Part shown: piece by piece, positions 1-6,092 of the stretch
How the letters are laid out: every line of letters begins with the position of its first letter
How positions within the stretch are numbered: position 1 is the first letter of the stretch
NCBI GenBank assembly: GCA_003151215.1
Contig: PLXB01000479.1
Span: forward strand, 1-7,433
From: Ignavibacteriota bacterium
GTDB taxonomy: Bacteria > Bacteroidota > Kapaibacteriia > Palsa-1295
Reading direction: 5' to 3'
Length of the DNA: 7,433 nt
Notes under the pieces: model-generated
Told to the model about the DNA's origin: nothing
Database searches by the model: none
What the model saw: only the letters and a program-made list of their open reading frames with translations
Position numbers and translations under genes: made by a program

Positions 1-82
1 CTCCTTTTCAAGGAGGGGGTTGGGGAGTGGTTGAGTCTGGGTTAGGAATCAACCACTCCAACCTCTCCTTAAAAAGGAGGGG
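1..82. repeat. Intergenic palindromic repeat element, left end at the window edge
   Basis: The stretch is built from nested inverted repeats. GGAGTGGTTGA at 24-34 is exactly complementary to TCAACCACTCC at 49-59, and GGTT (18-21) with AACC (60-63) extends the stem across a two-base bulge. Each side carries a small hairpin: CTCCTT/AAGGAG at 1-6/10-15 and again at 65-70/74-79, with three-base loops. The symmetric three-hairpin layout looks like a dispersed intergenic palindromic (REP-like) element and not a simple terminator, as there is no T-run directly after it. As RNA it would fold into the leader of the Rieske transcript or the tail of an upstream transcript. It may continue upstream of base 1. 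Copy number in the genome cannot be seen here. Confidence 0.75.
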
Positions 83-101
83 CTTATTTACTGAATAATT
101 T

Positions 102-827
102 ATGGCTGACGAAAACGAACAATTAACCGATCTTCCTTTCTTAGAGGTACCACGCCCCGAAGAGGCGGGCACGCATCCGACGAGCACATTTAATATGCCG
201 CCGATGAAAAATCCGCCGGAAGAGCTGAAAGATATTGCAGCGAAAGTATCTGCTCCCGGTTCGGCTGAAGCACGCAAGGCAGAGCCGCCGGAAAAGGTAC
301 GCATGGCAAAGCCAATGCCAAAAGCCGAGGACGATCCCGGCGTCTGGGATTTTGGCCGCCGGAGTTTTTTGCGCGCAGCCGGCTGGATGTCATTTTTCGG
401 ATTTATTTCTATTGCATCCATCGGAGCATTACGCATGATGTTCCCAAGAATTCTCTATGAGCCGCCGAAATCCTTTAAGGCCGGGAAACCCTCAGATTAT
501 CTGCCGATGTCCGTCTCGGAAAAATATAAAGATACCGAGCGCGTTTGGATCTGCCGGGATGAAGAAGATATTTTTGCATTGATCGCTATCTGCACACATT
601 TAGGATGTACGCCTCGCTGGCTCGCATCGGAAGCAAAATTCAAATGCCCCTGCCACGGGTCAGGATTTACTTTCGAAGGAATTAATTTCGAAGGACCGGC
701 GCCGCGTCCGCTCGAACGCGCAAAGATCGTACTTACGGAAACCGGTGAATTACTTGTCGATAAAGGCACTTCATTCCGCTATGAAAATGGCGATTGGGGA
801 AAACCCGATTCGTTCTTGAAGGTGTAA
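102..827 (+). CDS. Rieske [2Fe-2S] iron-sulfur protein of a bc-type complex (QcrA/PetC-like)
   Basis: This 241-residue protein is the high-potential electron acceptor of the complex, taking one electron from quinol at the Qo site on the periplasmic face and passing it to the cytochrome c subunit. The Rieske boxes are complete: CTHLGC at 164-169 and CPCHGSGF at 182-189, giving cluster ligands Cys164, His166, Cys182 and His185 and the disulfide pair Cys169/Cys184. The usual Pro-rich loop follows (GPAPRPL, 198-204). A twin-arginine signal anchor, RRSFLR at 86-91, leads into one membrane helix at about 92-112, so folded export by Tat is expected. Odd features are an 85-residue Pro- and charge-rich cytoplasmic leader before the RR pair, and Phe189 where high-potential Rieske proteins have a Tyr. 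The ATG start has no Shine-Dalgarno sequence at normal distance; an AAGGAGG at 74-80 lies inside the palindrome, 21 bases away. Confidence 0.96.
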   Translation: MADENEQLTDLPFLEVPRPEEAGTHPTSTFNMPPMKNPPEELKDIAAKVSAPGSAEARKAEPPEKVRMAKPMPKAEDDPGVWDFGRRSFLRAAGWMSFFGFISIASIGALRMMFPRILYEPPKSFKAGKPSDYLPMSVSEKYKDTERVWICRDEEDIFALIAICTHLGCTPRWLASEAKFKCPCHGSGFTFEGINFEGPAPRPLERAKIVLTETGELLVDKGTSFRYENGDWGKPDSFLKV

Positions 828-831
828 GATC

Positions 832-859
832 AATTAAAAATTAGAAATTGGGAATCGTT
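832..859 (+). repeat. Degenerate heptanucleotide array, AATTNNN type
   Basis: Directly after the Rieske stop codon the spacer reads as period-7 units: AATTAAA (832-838), AATTAGA (839-845), AATTGGG (846-852) and a decayed AATCGTT (853-859). The first four bases hold while the last three vary. It is a different heptad from the ACTAACG array that follows in the same spacer. No function is evident; it is not a hairpin and codes for nothing recognisable. Confidence 0.55.
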
Positions 860-872
860 TTTTCTGCTAAAG

Positions 873-896
873 ACTAACGACTAAGAACTAACGACT
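873..896 (+). repeat. Heptanucleotide tandem repeat (ACTAACG) before the cytochrome b gene
   Basis: Three consecutive seven-base units, ACTAACG (873-879), ACTAAGA (880-886) and ACTAACG (887-893), are followed by a partial ACT (894-896). The array stops 5 bases before the ATG at 902, in the place a Shine-Dalgarno sequence would occupy, and no purine-rich ribosome site is present. The same heptad recurs in the next spacer at 1956-1979. It may be a dispersed short tandem repeat or may affect translation of the following gene; the sequence alone does not decide. Confidence 0.8.
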
Positions 897-901
897 TTAC
901 T

Positions 902-1948
902 ATGGCACTAAAACTACCATTTGTTCCGCCGAAGCCACCGCCGATCGAAAAGATGAAGAAGGATATCACGCAATCCGAAGCGTGGAAATCCATCTTCCGG
1001 CATTCCTATCAGGATAATCAGCGTAACCGCGCATTGCAGATCGTCGATAACGTCTTTCTGCATCTGCATCCTGTTCGTGTTCCGCGTCATGCGACGAATT
1101 ATTCTTTCACGTGGGGCATGGGCGGAATCACATTCCTGCTTTTTATCCATCTTACCGTTACCGGTATTATCCTGATGTTCTGGTACCGTCCGACAGAAGC
1201 ATTTGCCTTTCAGGATATGAAAGCGCTGATGAATGACGTGGCATTTGGTCCGCTTCTTCGTAATCTTCACCGGTGGGCAGCGCATGCGATGGTCATCACG
1301 GTTATGCTTCACATGTTCAGAGTCTTTTTAACCGGATCGTATAAACCTCCGCGCCAATTTAATTGGGGCGTCGGAGTTATCTTACTTCTTCTTACATTCC
1401 TTCTTTCATTCACAGGGTATTTGCTTCCCTGGGATCAGCTTTCAATTTGGGCAGTAACCGTAGGCACGAATATGGCACGATCCGTGCCATTGCAGGGATC
1501 GGAGGGACCGTTTTCGAATTACCTTGGGCTGAGACCGGATAATGATATCAGGTTTATTCTCTTAGGAGGTACGCAAGTAGGCGAACCGACATTACTTCGG
1601 TTTTATGTTGGGCATTGCATTTTCCTGCCGTTTATTGCTGCAACATTAATGGCAGTGCATTTCTGGCGAGTGCGAAAAGATGGCGGCATTTCTGGACCTG
1701 TCTTGAATACGAAGGCATCTGAGGGTGCGAAATATATTGCCGAGAAAATGGCAACAAAACGCATTGCGCAAATTAAGAGCATTCCGGCAAACGGAAATGG
1801 AGCAGCAAAACCTGCCGCACCTGCAAAAGCTCCGGCTGCGCCGAAGCCTGCGGCCGCGCCGGCCGCAACTCCGACTGCCGGTGCTGCTCCGACAGCACCC
1901 CCACCACCCGGAGGGGCAAAAGCGCCGCCGCCATGGCTGAAAAAATAG
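902..1948 (+). CDS. Cytochrome b, N-terminal four-helix (b6-type) subunit of a bc complex
   Basis: The 348-residue protein is the diheme membrane core that moves electrons from the Qo to the Qi side. Four helices are visible at about 72-94, 120-143, 154-173 and 231-256. The heme ligands are His123 and His137 on helix B (HRW...LHMFR, 14 apart) and His238 and His253 on helix D (15 apart, the b6f-type spacing). The conserved [13 protein letters not shown] stretch at 172-184 contributes to the Qo side. It equals PetB plus extensions: about 70 N-terminal residues before helix A, and about 90 residues after helix D ending in an Ala/Pro-rich low-complexity tail (296-348) on the cytoplasmic side. The Cys that anchors heme c_n in b6f is absent; Gly72 is at that place and Cys239 is the only Cys. 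Helices E onward are encoded by the next gene. The start lacks a Shine-Dalgarno sequence and sits just after an ACTAACG heptad array. Confidence 0.95.
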   Translation: MALKLPFVPPKPPPIEKMKKDITQSEAWKSIFRHSYQDNQRNRALQIVDNVFLHLHPVRVPRHATNYSFTWGMGGITFLLFIHLTVTGIILMFWYRPTEAFAFQDMKALMNDVAFGPLLRNLHRWAAHAMVITVMLHMFRVFLTGSYKPPRQFNWGVGVILLLLTFLLSFTGYLLPWDQLSIWAVTVGTNMARSVPLQGSEGPFSNYLGLRPDNDIRFILLGGTQVGEPTLLRFYVGHCIFLPFIAATLMAVHFWRVRKDGGISGPVLNTKASEGAKYIAEKMATKRIAQIKSIPANGNGAAKPAAPAKAPAAPKPAAAPAATPTAGAAPTAPPPPGGAKAPPPWLKK

Positions 1949-1955
1949 AAATTCT

Positions 1956-1979
1956 AATAACGACTAACAACTAACGACT
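1956..1979 (+). repeat. Second heptanucleotide tandem repeat (ACTAACG) before the subunit IV-like gene
   Basis: The 35-base spacer is almost filled by the heptad found at 873-896: AATAACG (1956-1962), ACTAACA (1963-1969), ACTAACG (1970-1976) and a partial ACT (1977-1979). It ends 4 bases before the ATG at 1984. Number of units, phase and distance to the start codon all nearly match the first copy, and again no Shine-Dalgarno sequence is seen. The third spacer, 2902-2923, lacks the array. Confidence 0.8.
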
Positions 1980-1983
1980 GCTT

Positions 1984-2901
1984 ATGTCAGACGGCTTACA
2001 TAATTTTTGGCTGATCCTCAGCAAACCGGATAACGTTCCGATCGTACTGATGATCGTTCTCGTTCTTTTTTATTGTTGGCTTGCCTATAAGCAAGCTCGC
2101 AGAAACGATCGTCTCGGAATTTATGAGGCTACTCAATCCGATAAAGTACAGGTATGGCCATATCTGGTAAAGATCGAATTTCTTGTTACTATCATTGTCC
2201 TTATCGTTCTCACGGTATGGGCGATCACGATCAATGCTCCACTCGAAGAGGCCGCCAATCCGACGCTGACGCCGAATCCATCGAAAGCGCCCTGGTATTT
2301 TCTTGGATTGCAGGAAATGCTTGTATACTTCGATCCCTGGATCGCCGGTGTTATGCTTCCGACATTTATTATTATCGGACTTATTCTCGTTCCATACATC
2401 GATCCAAATCCAAAAGGGAACGGCTACTATACTTTCAAAGAACGTCCTTTTGCTATTGCAACTTTCGCAATAGGATTTCTCATCCTCTGGGTATTACTGA
2501 TCGTACTCGGAACGTTCATGCGCGGACCCGGATGGTATTATTTCTGGCCATGGGAATATTGGGATACCCATCGCGTCGTTGCACTTACGAACGTGGATAT
2601 TTGGGAAGGCTTGCTTGGCATTCCGTCAAAGAACGTTGACGGCTCATTTAATCTTCTTCAGGTTGCGCTCGGCGGAGTCCTGGTGATCGGATTCCTTGTT
2701 GTCCTGCCAATGTGGATCTGGAAAAAATATAAAGAACAATCAGCCGTGCTCAAGCAAATGGGCGCACTGAAATACGCCATGACTGCTGTGCTTTTTCTGA
2801 TGATGGTCGGGCTTCCGATCAAGATGTTCTTGCGTTTGGCTTTCAATATCAAATACATTTGGGTGTTCGGCGTCGGACACGACTTATTTTTTAATATCTA
2901 A
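1984..2901 (+). CDS. Cytochrome b C-terminal (subunit IV-like) protein with extra membrane helices
   Basis: This 305-residue protein supplies the Qo-loop half of cytochrome b. The region ANPTLTPNPS-KAPWYFLGLQ (91-110) matches the subunit IV ef loop, with APWY at 102-105 where PEWY is usual, and Glu111 nearby. Six helices are suggested at about 19-36, 62-84, 121-139, 155-178, 224-246 and 264-286. The second to fourth match helices E, F and G. The first is an added N-terminal helix, and the last two correspond to helix H of bc1 plus one more. Basic loops (KQARRNDR at 36-43, KKYK at 247-250) fit the positive-inside rule and put the APWY loop on the periplasmic side. An aromatic stretch, GPGWYYFWPWEYWD (181-194), lies in the periplasmic loop after helix G. 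Typical subunit IV has about 160 residues and three helices, so this is a much enlarged form. It pairs with the preceding gene. Confidence 0.93.
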   Translation: MSDGLHNFWLILSKPDNVPIVLMIVLVLFYCWLAYKQARRNDRLGIYEATQSDKVQVWPYLVKIEFLVTIIVLIVLTVWAITINAPLEEAANPTLTPNPSKAPWYFLGLQEMLVYFDPWIAGVMLPTFIIIGLILVPYIDPNPKGNGYYTFKERPFAIATFAIGFLILWVLLIVLGTFMRGPGWYYFWPWEYWDTHRVVALTNVDIWEGLLGIPSKNVDGSFNLLQVALGGVLVIGFLVVLPMWIWKKYKEQSAVLKQMGALKYAMTAVLFLMMVGLPIKMFLRLAFNIKYIWVFGVGHDLFFNI

Positions 2902-2923
2902 AATTTAAGAGACTTTCCCTTCT

Positions 2924-5900
2924 ATGGCAAATACGAATCCTAACATGCCGAAAAAGGCGCCGTGGTGGAATCCCGGAAAATTCTTTGCTGTCCGCAAAAG
3001 TATTCCGATAGAACAGCGCTCATATACGAAGATCTACGGCATCCTTGCAATTTTGCTTTTTGCTTTTACGGTCTGGGCAGTGCTCGATGAAGTGATGTCC
3101 CGCCGTCCATGGAAAGATGTGCAGGCTGATTTTAAGGAGTTCAAGGCAACACGTCTGAATTTAGAGATCAAAAAAGAAAGAGCAAAGATACCGGTTGCAG
3201 TTCGGAAAGAACTGAAACATGTGCTTGCCGCCTCTCAGACGCAAATGGAATTGGACTCCTATCTCGCTACGGAAGATCAGATTAATGACATCGAGAAAAA
3301 GATAGCCAAGGCTCAGCGGGATTATACATTTGCCAAAGCCAATTCGGATGAGACCTACTACTATCTCGATGAAGACCGGATAGAGCATAAAGATACGACT
3401 TCCCGCGCAAAGGATTATCGCGAGCTCGAAGCCCAGAAGGTGAAACTCCTTGCCGTTGTCAATGACATGCTGCATAAGGATACGGTTCTCAAATCGAAGA
3501 TCGCTCCGATCCAAAGGGAGAATAAAGAAGCACAGCGAATCAGCGATTCTGTTTATGCAAATGTGATCGCATTGCAGCGCAAGCTCGAAGCCGTTGATAA
3601 AATGCCGATCGCCGTCAAGCAGACGATGCTCATCAATTATGAAAAGACGAATTTTAATAATCTCAAGATGCGCATTGACCGATGCGAAACATGCCATCTG
3701 AGTTATGCAGACCCGCTTTTCAAGAACGATACACTTGTCTCATCGGACAAGAATGAAGTAAAGGCATGGTTAAAGGCGAATAAGTATAATGATGAGGAGC
3801 ATTATAAGATCGAAAAGCTTGGTCCGAATAAAGATACCGTTATTGCCGTTGTTTCCGCTTTATTCCGCCTGCATCCCAATGTCGATCTTTTTATCAAAGG
3901 ACATAAGCTCGGTGAACCGCCGGGACCGGGAGTGTTAGGATGTACTTCCTGCCATGCCGGACAGGGACCCTCAATCGTCTCACCGGAATTTGCACATGGT
4001 TTTCAAGAGCATTGGTCTGAGCCGCTTCTGACAGGACATTATGTTGAATCGTCCTGCCAGAACTGCCATTCCGGCAAAATGGATTTCGAAGATGCGAAAT
4101 GGATTTCCATGGGCAAAAAGCTTTTCACCGATTTCGGATGCTATGGCTGCCATAGTATGCCGGGATACGATAATGTTCCGGGCCAGGCTCCTTCGCTTTT
4201 AAGTGTTACAAAGAAACTGACTCCGGAATGGATCTTCCAATGGATAAAGAATCCGCGCGGATGGGGTAAGGGCTCTCGAATGCCGAATTTCATGCTTTCA
4301 GACGATGAAGCGAAAGCAATTACTGCATTCGTTGCTGATCAAGCTAAGAGCTCGAACTATGCGCCTCTTGCCCATTACGGCGGCGGGGGAGATGTTGCGC
4401 GCGGCAAACAGACATTTTTCGATGCAGGTTGTGTTGCCTGTCATGCAATCGATGATTATAAGAGCGATCCGAATGTGCGTTTGAAAGAAGGGAATGGATT
4501 CGGTGCAAATCTGAATAAAGAAGGTTCCAAGGTTACTGCTCCCTGGCTTTTCGACTGGCTTAAAAATCCGAAGAATTATTTAGCCCACTCGCGAATGCCA
4601 AGTCTGCGCCTTACCGATGAAGAAGCCAGCGATCTAACTGCTTATATTATGACGCATACCGGAGTCAATGACGATGCGAAGAGTTCTTTAAGCGGTGATA
4701 TTACCGATGCATCGCTTATCAAGAAGGGCGAGGGACTCGTGCGATCTTACGGATGTTTCGGCTGTCATGAGATCAAAGGTATGGAAGGCGAGGCGAAAGT
4801 TTCTGTCGCTCTTAATACGTTTGGCAAGAAAACGCCCGGTGAATTATTCTATGGCGATGTCGATGGAAAGACGCTTGGCGGATTCAGAACAGAGTTCAAG
4901 AAAGCCGGTTTGGAACTCGGGCAGATCGAAGAGCATGCAATCCATGAGCATCAGGATTGGTACACATGGGTCGTCGGAAAAATGAAAAATTCGCGCATTT
5001 ATTCCACCGAACGCATTCCGCAGAAAATGCCGAACTTTGCCATGTCCGATCAGGAAACTTTTGCCCTCACTGTTTTTCTCCGATCTCAGACGGGGATGTT
5101 CATTCCCAGCGGCTATGGTGATCATGCTGATGATCCGGTGCAGCAAGCCCTTGATAAGGGAAGAATGTTCATGCATTGGAATAATTGTGTCGGATGTCAC
5201 AAGATTGAATCAACCGGCGGCTATGTTGCGAAATTTATTAACGAGAAATACGCAGGAGATGAAAATATTGCCTATTTTGCCCCTCCATATTTGGGACCTG
5301 AAGGCGAACGTGTGCAGGAGCAATGGCTGCATCAGTTCTTAGCAGGTCCGTTTAAGATTCGACCGCTTGTCAAACTGAGAATGCCGACTTTCGGATTCAG
5401 CGATGCTGAGATCGGAACGGCATCCAATTATTTCCTGGCAACGCATAAACGACCGTATGTGATGACAAGTTATGATTATCCGGTCAATCAAACCCTCGCT
5501 GCTTCTGGCAAATTGCTTTTTGATAAATTGAAATGTCTTTCCTGTCATACTATGGGAGGCGTAGGTGCGAATCCGGCAAAGTCGCCTGATTTGGAAAACA
5601 CGAAAAAGCGTTTGCGGCCGGAATGGATCTCTCAATGGTTGGCGCATCCAGATGCAATGATGCCCGGAACGCCGATGACGGGATTTTGGTGGAGCAACGG
5701 AAAACTTGCGGCTGCAGATTCAGCCATCATGGGCGGCGATCCGATGATGCAGATCAAAGCAGTGCAGGAATATGTCCATTCAATTGGCAAGGACATACTT
5801 CCAGCTTCGACGCCGTATGCCGTTATTGGTGGCTCTGATAAATACATCCTTCCCAACGGCGATTACGAAGCTGCACTGATGCGGATGGAGATGCCGACAG

Positions 5901-5989
5901 CTTCGATGATGCTTGCAAAACCTGCTCCAATGCAGAAGCAAAGCGAAGTAAAGGCGAAGAAGAAATCGAAGGGAACGGCGATGAAGTAA
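2924..5989 (+). CDS. Membrane-anchored octaheme cytochrome c, likely electron-accepting subunit of the bc complex
   Basis: The 1021-residue protein has eight CxxCH heme sites, with first Cys at 254, 340, 378, 406, 503, 611, 755 and 871. One membrane helix (about 36-56) with a basic N-terminal side anchors it facing the periplasm. Residues about 62-235 are charged, heme-free and probably helical or coiled coil, forming a stalk. Hemes 1-3 form a cluster rich in spare His (317, 327, 358, 363, 372), suggesting bis-His ligation. Hemes 4-8 lie in five tandem monoheme cytochrome c modules whose likely Met ligands are 453, 558, 702, 820 and 918. The tail (about 999-1021) is Lys-rich. It follows the cytochrome b pair by 22 bases and no c1 or f gene is present, so it probably receives electrons from the Rieske protein and passes them to a soluble carrier, oxidase or reductase. 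Physical partnership is inferred from gene order. The start lacks a Shine-Dalgarno sequence. Confidence 0.93.
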   Translation: MANTNPNMPKKAPWWNPGKFFAVRKSIPIEQRSYTKIYGILAILLFAFTVWAVLDEVMSRRPWKDVQADFKEFKATRLNLEIKKERAKIPVAVRKELKHVLAASQTQMELDSYLATEDQINDIEKKIAKAQRDYTFAKANSDETYYYLDEDRIEHKDTTSRAKDYRELEAQKVKLLAVVNDMLHKDTVLKSKIAPIQRENKEAQRISDSVYANVIALQRKLEAVDKMPIAVKQTMLINYEKTNFNNLKMRIDRCETCHLSYADPLFKNDTLVSSDKNEVKAWLKANKYNDEEHYKIEKLGPNKDTVIAVVSALFRLHPNVDLFIKGHKLGEPPGPGVLGCTSCHAGQGPSIVSPEFAHGFQEHWSEPLLTGHYVESSCQNCHSGKMDFEDAKWISMGKKLFTDFGCYGCHSMPGYDNVPGQAPSLLSVTKKLTPEWIFQWIKNPRGWGKGSRMPNFMLSDDEAKAITAFVADQAKSSNYAPLAHYGGGGDVARGKQTFFDAGCVACHAIDDYKSDPNVRLKEGNGFGANLNKEGSKVTAPWLFDWLKNPKNYLAHSRMPSLRLTDEEASDLTAYIMTHTGVNDDAKSSLSGDITDASLIKKGEGLVRSYGCFGCHEIKGMEGEAKVSVALNTFGKKTPGELFYGDVDGKTLGGFRTEFKKAGLELGQIEEHAIHEHQDWYTWVVGKMKNSRIYSTERIPQKMPNFAMSDQETFALTVFLRSQTGMFIPSGYGDHADDPVQQALDKGRMFMHWNNCVGCHKIESTGGYVAKFINEKYAGDENIAYFAPPYLGPEGERVQEQWLHQFLAGPFKIRPLVKLRMPTFGFSDAEIGTASNYFLATHKRPYVMTSYDYPVNQTLAASGKLLFDKLKCLSCHTMGGVGANPAKSPDLENTKKRLRPEWISQWLAHPDAMMPGTPMTGFWWSNGKLAAADSAIMGGDPMMQIKAVQEYVHSIGKDILPASTPYAVIGGSDKYILPNGDYEAALMRMEMPTASMMLAKPAPMQKQSEVKAKKKSKGTAMK
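4106..5785 (+). repeat. Five tandem cytochrome c modules (hemes 4-8) within the octaheme protein
   Basis: Each module has CxxCH, then a W-hydrophobic-x-W-hydrophobic-x-N/H-P helix, then a Met-ligand motif: SRMPNF, SRMPSL, QKMPNF, LRMPTF and TPMTGF. Modules 4 and 8 have identical spacing: 30 residues from first Cys to the PEW Trp and 47 to the Met (C406/W436/M453 and C871/W901/M918). They also share a 13-base identity, CCGGAATGGATCT, at 4223-4235 and 5618-5630. Cys-to-Met distances are 55, 91 and 65 in modules 5, 6 and 7, so module 6 carries the largest insertion. The pattern implies expansion by internal duplication. Confidence 0.85.
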
Positions 5990-6092
5990 CTCCGATAAGC
6001 TTTGAATCTCCGACGCTTCGCGCTGGGGATTTTGATTTGGTCACTTTTCTATCCCTTCCGAACGCAAGGCAGAAGGCCGCTGTTTGGCTTGC
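5990..6092. other. Spacer between the bc cluster and the propeller gene
   Basis: The 103-base gap holds no open reading frame worth calling and no clear terminator. The best hairpin near the cluster end, CGC-TTC-GCG at 6013-6023, has only three strong pairs and lacks a T-run. No Shine-Dalgarno sequence precedes the ATG at 6093. A transcription break here is plausible because gene function and base composition change, but the sequence does not show one. Confidence 0.5.

Larger units (their letters stand above)
102..5989 (+). other. Probable operon for an alternative cytochrome bc complex
   Basis: Four genes run head to tail with gaps of 74, 35 and 22 bases and no opposing genes: Rieske protein, b6-type cytochrome b, subunit IV-type cytochrome b, octaheme cytochrome c. 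Together they supply the parts of a quinol-oxidising bc complex, with the multiheme protein replacing cytochrome c1 or f. No convincing terminator lies between them. Co-transcription is inferred from spacing and function. The promoter was not located; the upstream limit is uncertain because the window begins only 101 bases before the first gene. Confidence 0.8.

Noticed and set aside
74..80. AAGGAGG as the ribosome binding site of the Rieske gene
   Set aside because: It is 21 bases from the ATG and sits in a stable hairpin; normal spacing is about 5-9 bases, and the other genes here also lack such a site.
1801..1930. Frameshift or sequencing error as the cause of the Ala/Pro tail on cytochrome b
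   Set aside because: The frame is continuous, ends in a normal stop, and the next gene starts 35 bases later; Ala/Pro tails are a plausible low-complexity extension.
2154..2639. 161-codon + strand open frame overlapping the subunit IV-like gene
   Set aside because: It is out of frame within a clear cytochrome b gene; its composition is what a frame shift of that gene would give.
3161..3697. 178-codon open frame on the minus strand
   Set aside because: It lies antisense inside the octaheme gene's stalk region, has no recognisable domain, and is explained as a shadow of the coding strand.
6010..6040. Possible terminator after the octaheme gene (CGC-TTC-GCG followed by a T-rich stretch)
   Set aside because: The stem has only three strong pairs, the following run is interrupted by G and A, and it does not meet the usual form of a rho-independent terminator.
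6064..6092. Imperfect hairpin GCAAG/CTTGC directly abutting the ATG at 6093
   Set aside because: Five pairs, a G-G mismatch and about four weaker pairs including a wobble. This is within chance for a 100-base spacer, and there is no other sign of a riboswitch or attenuator.
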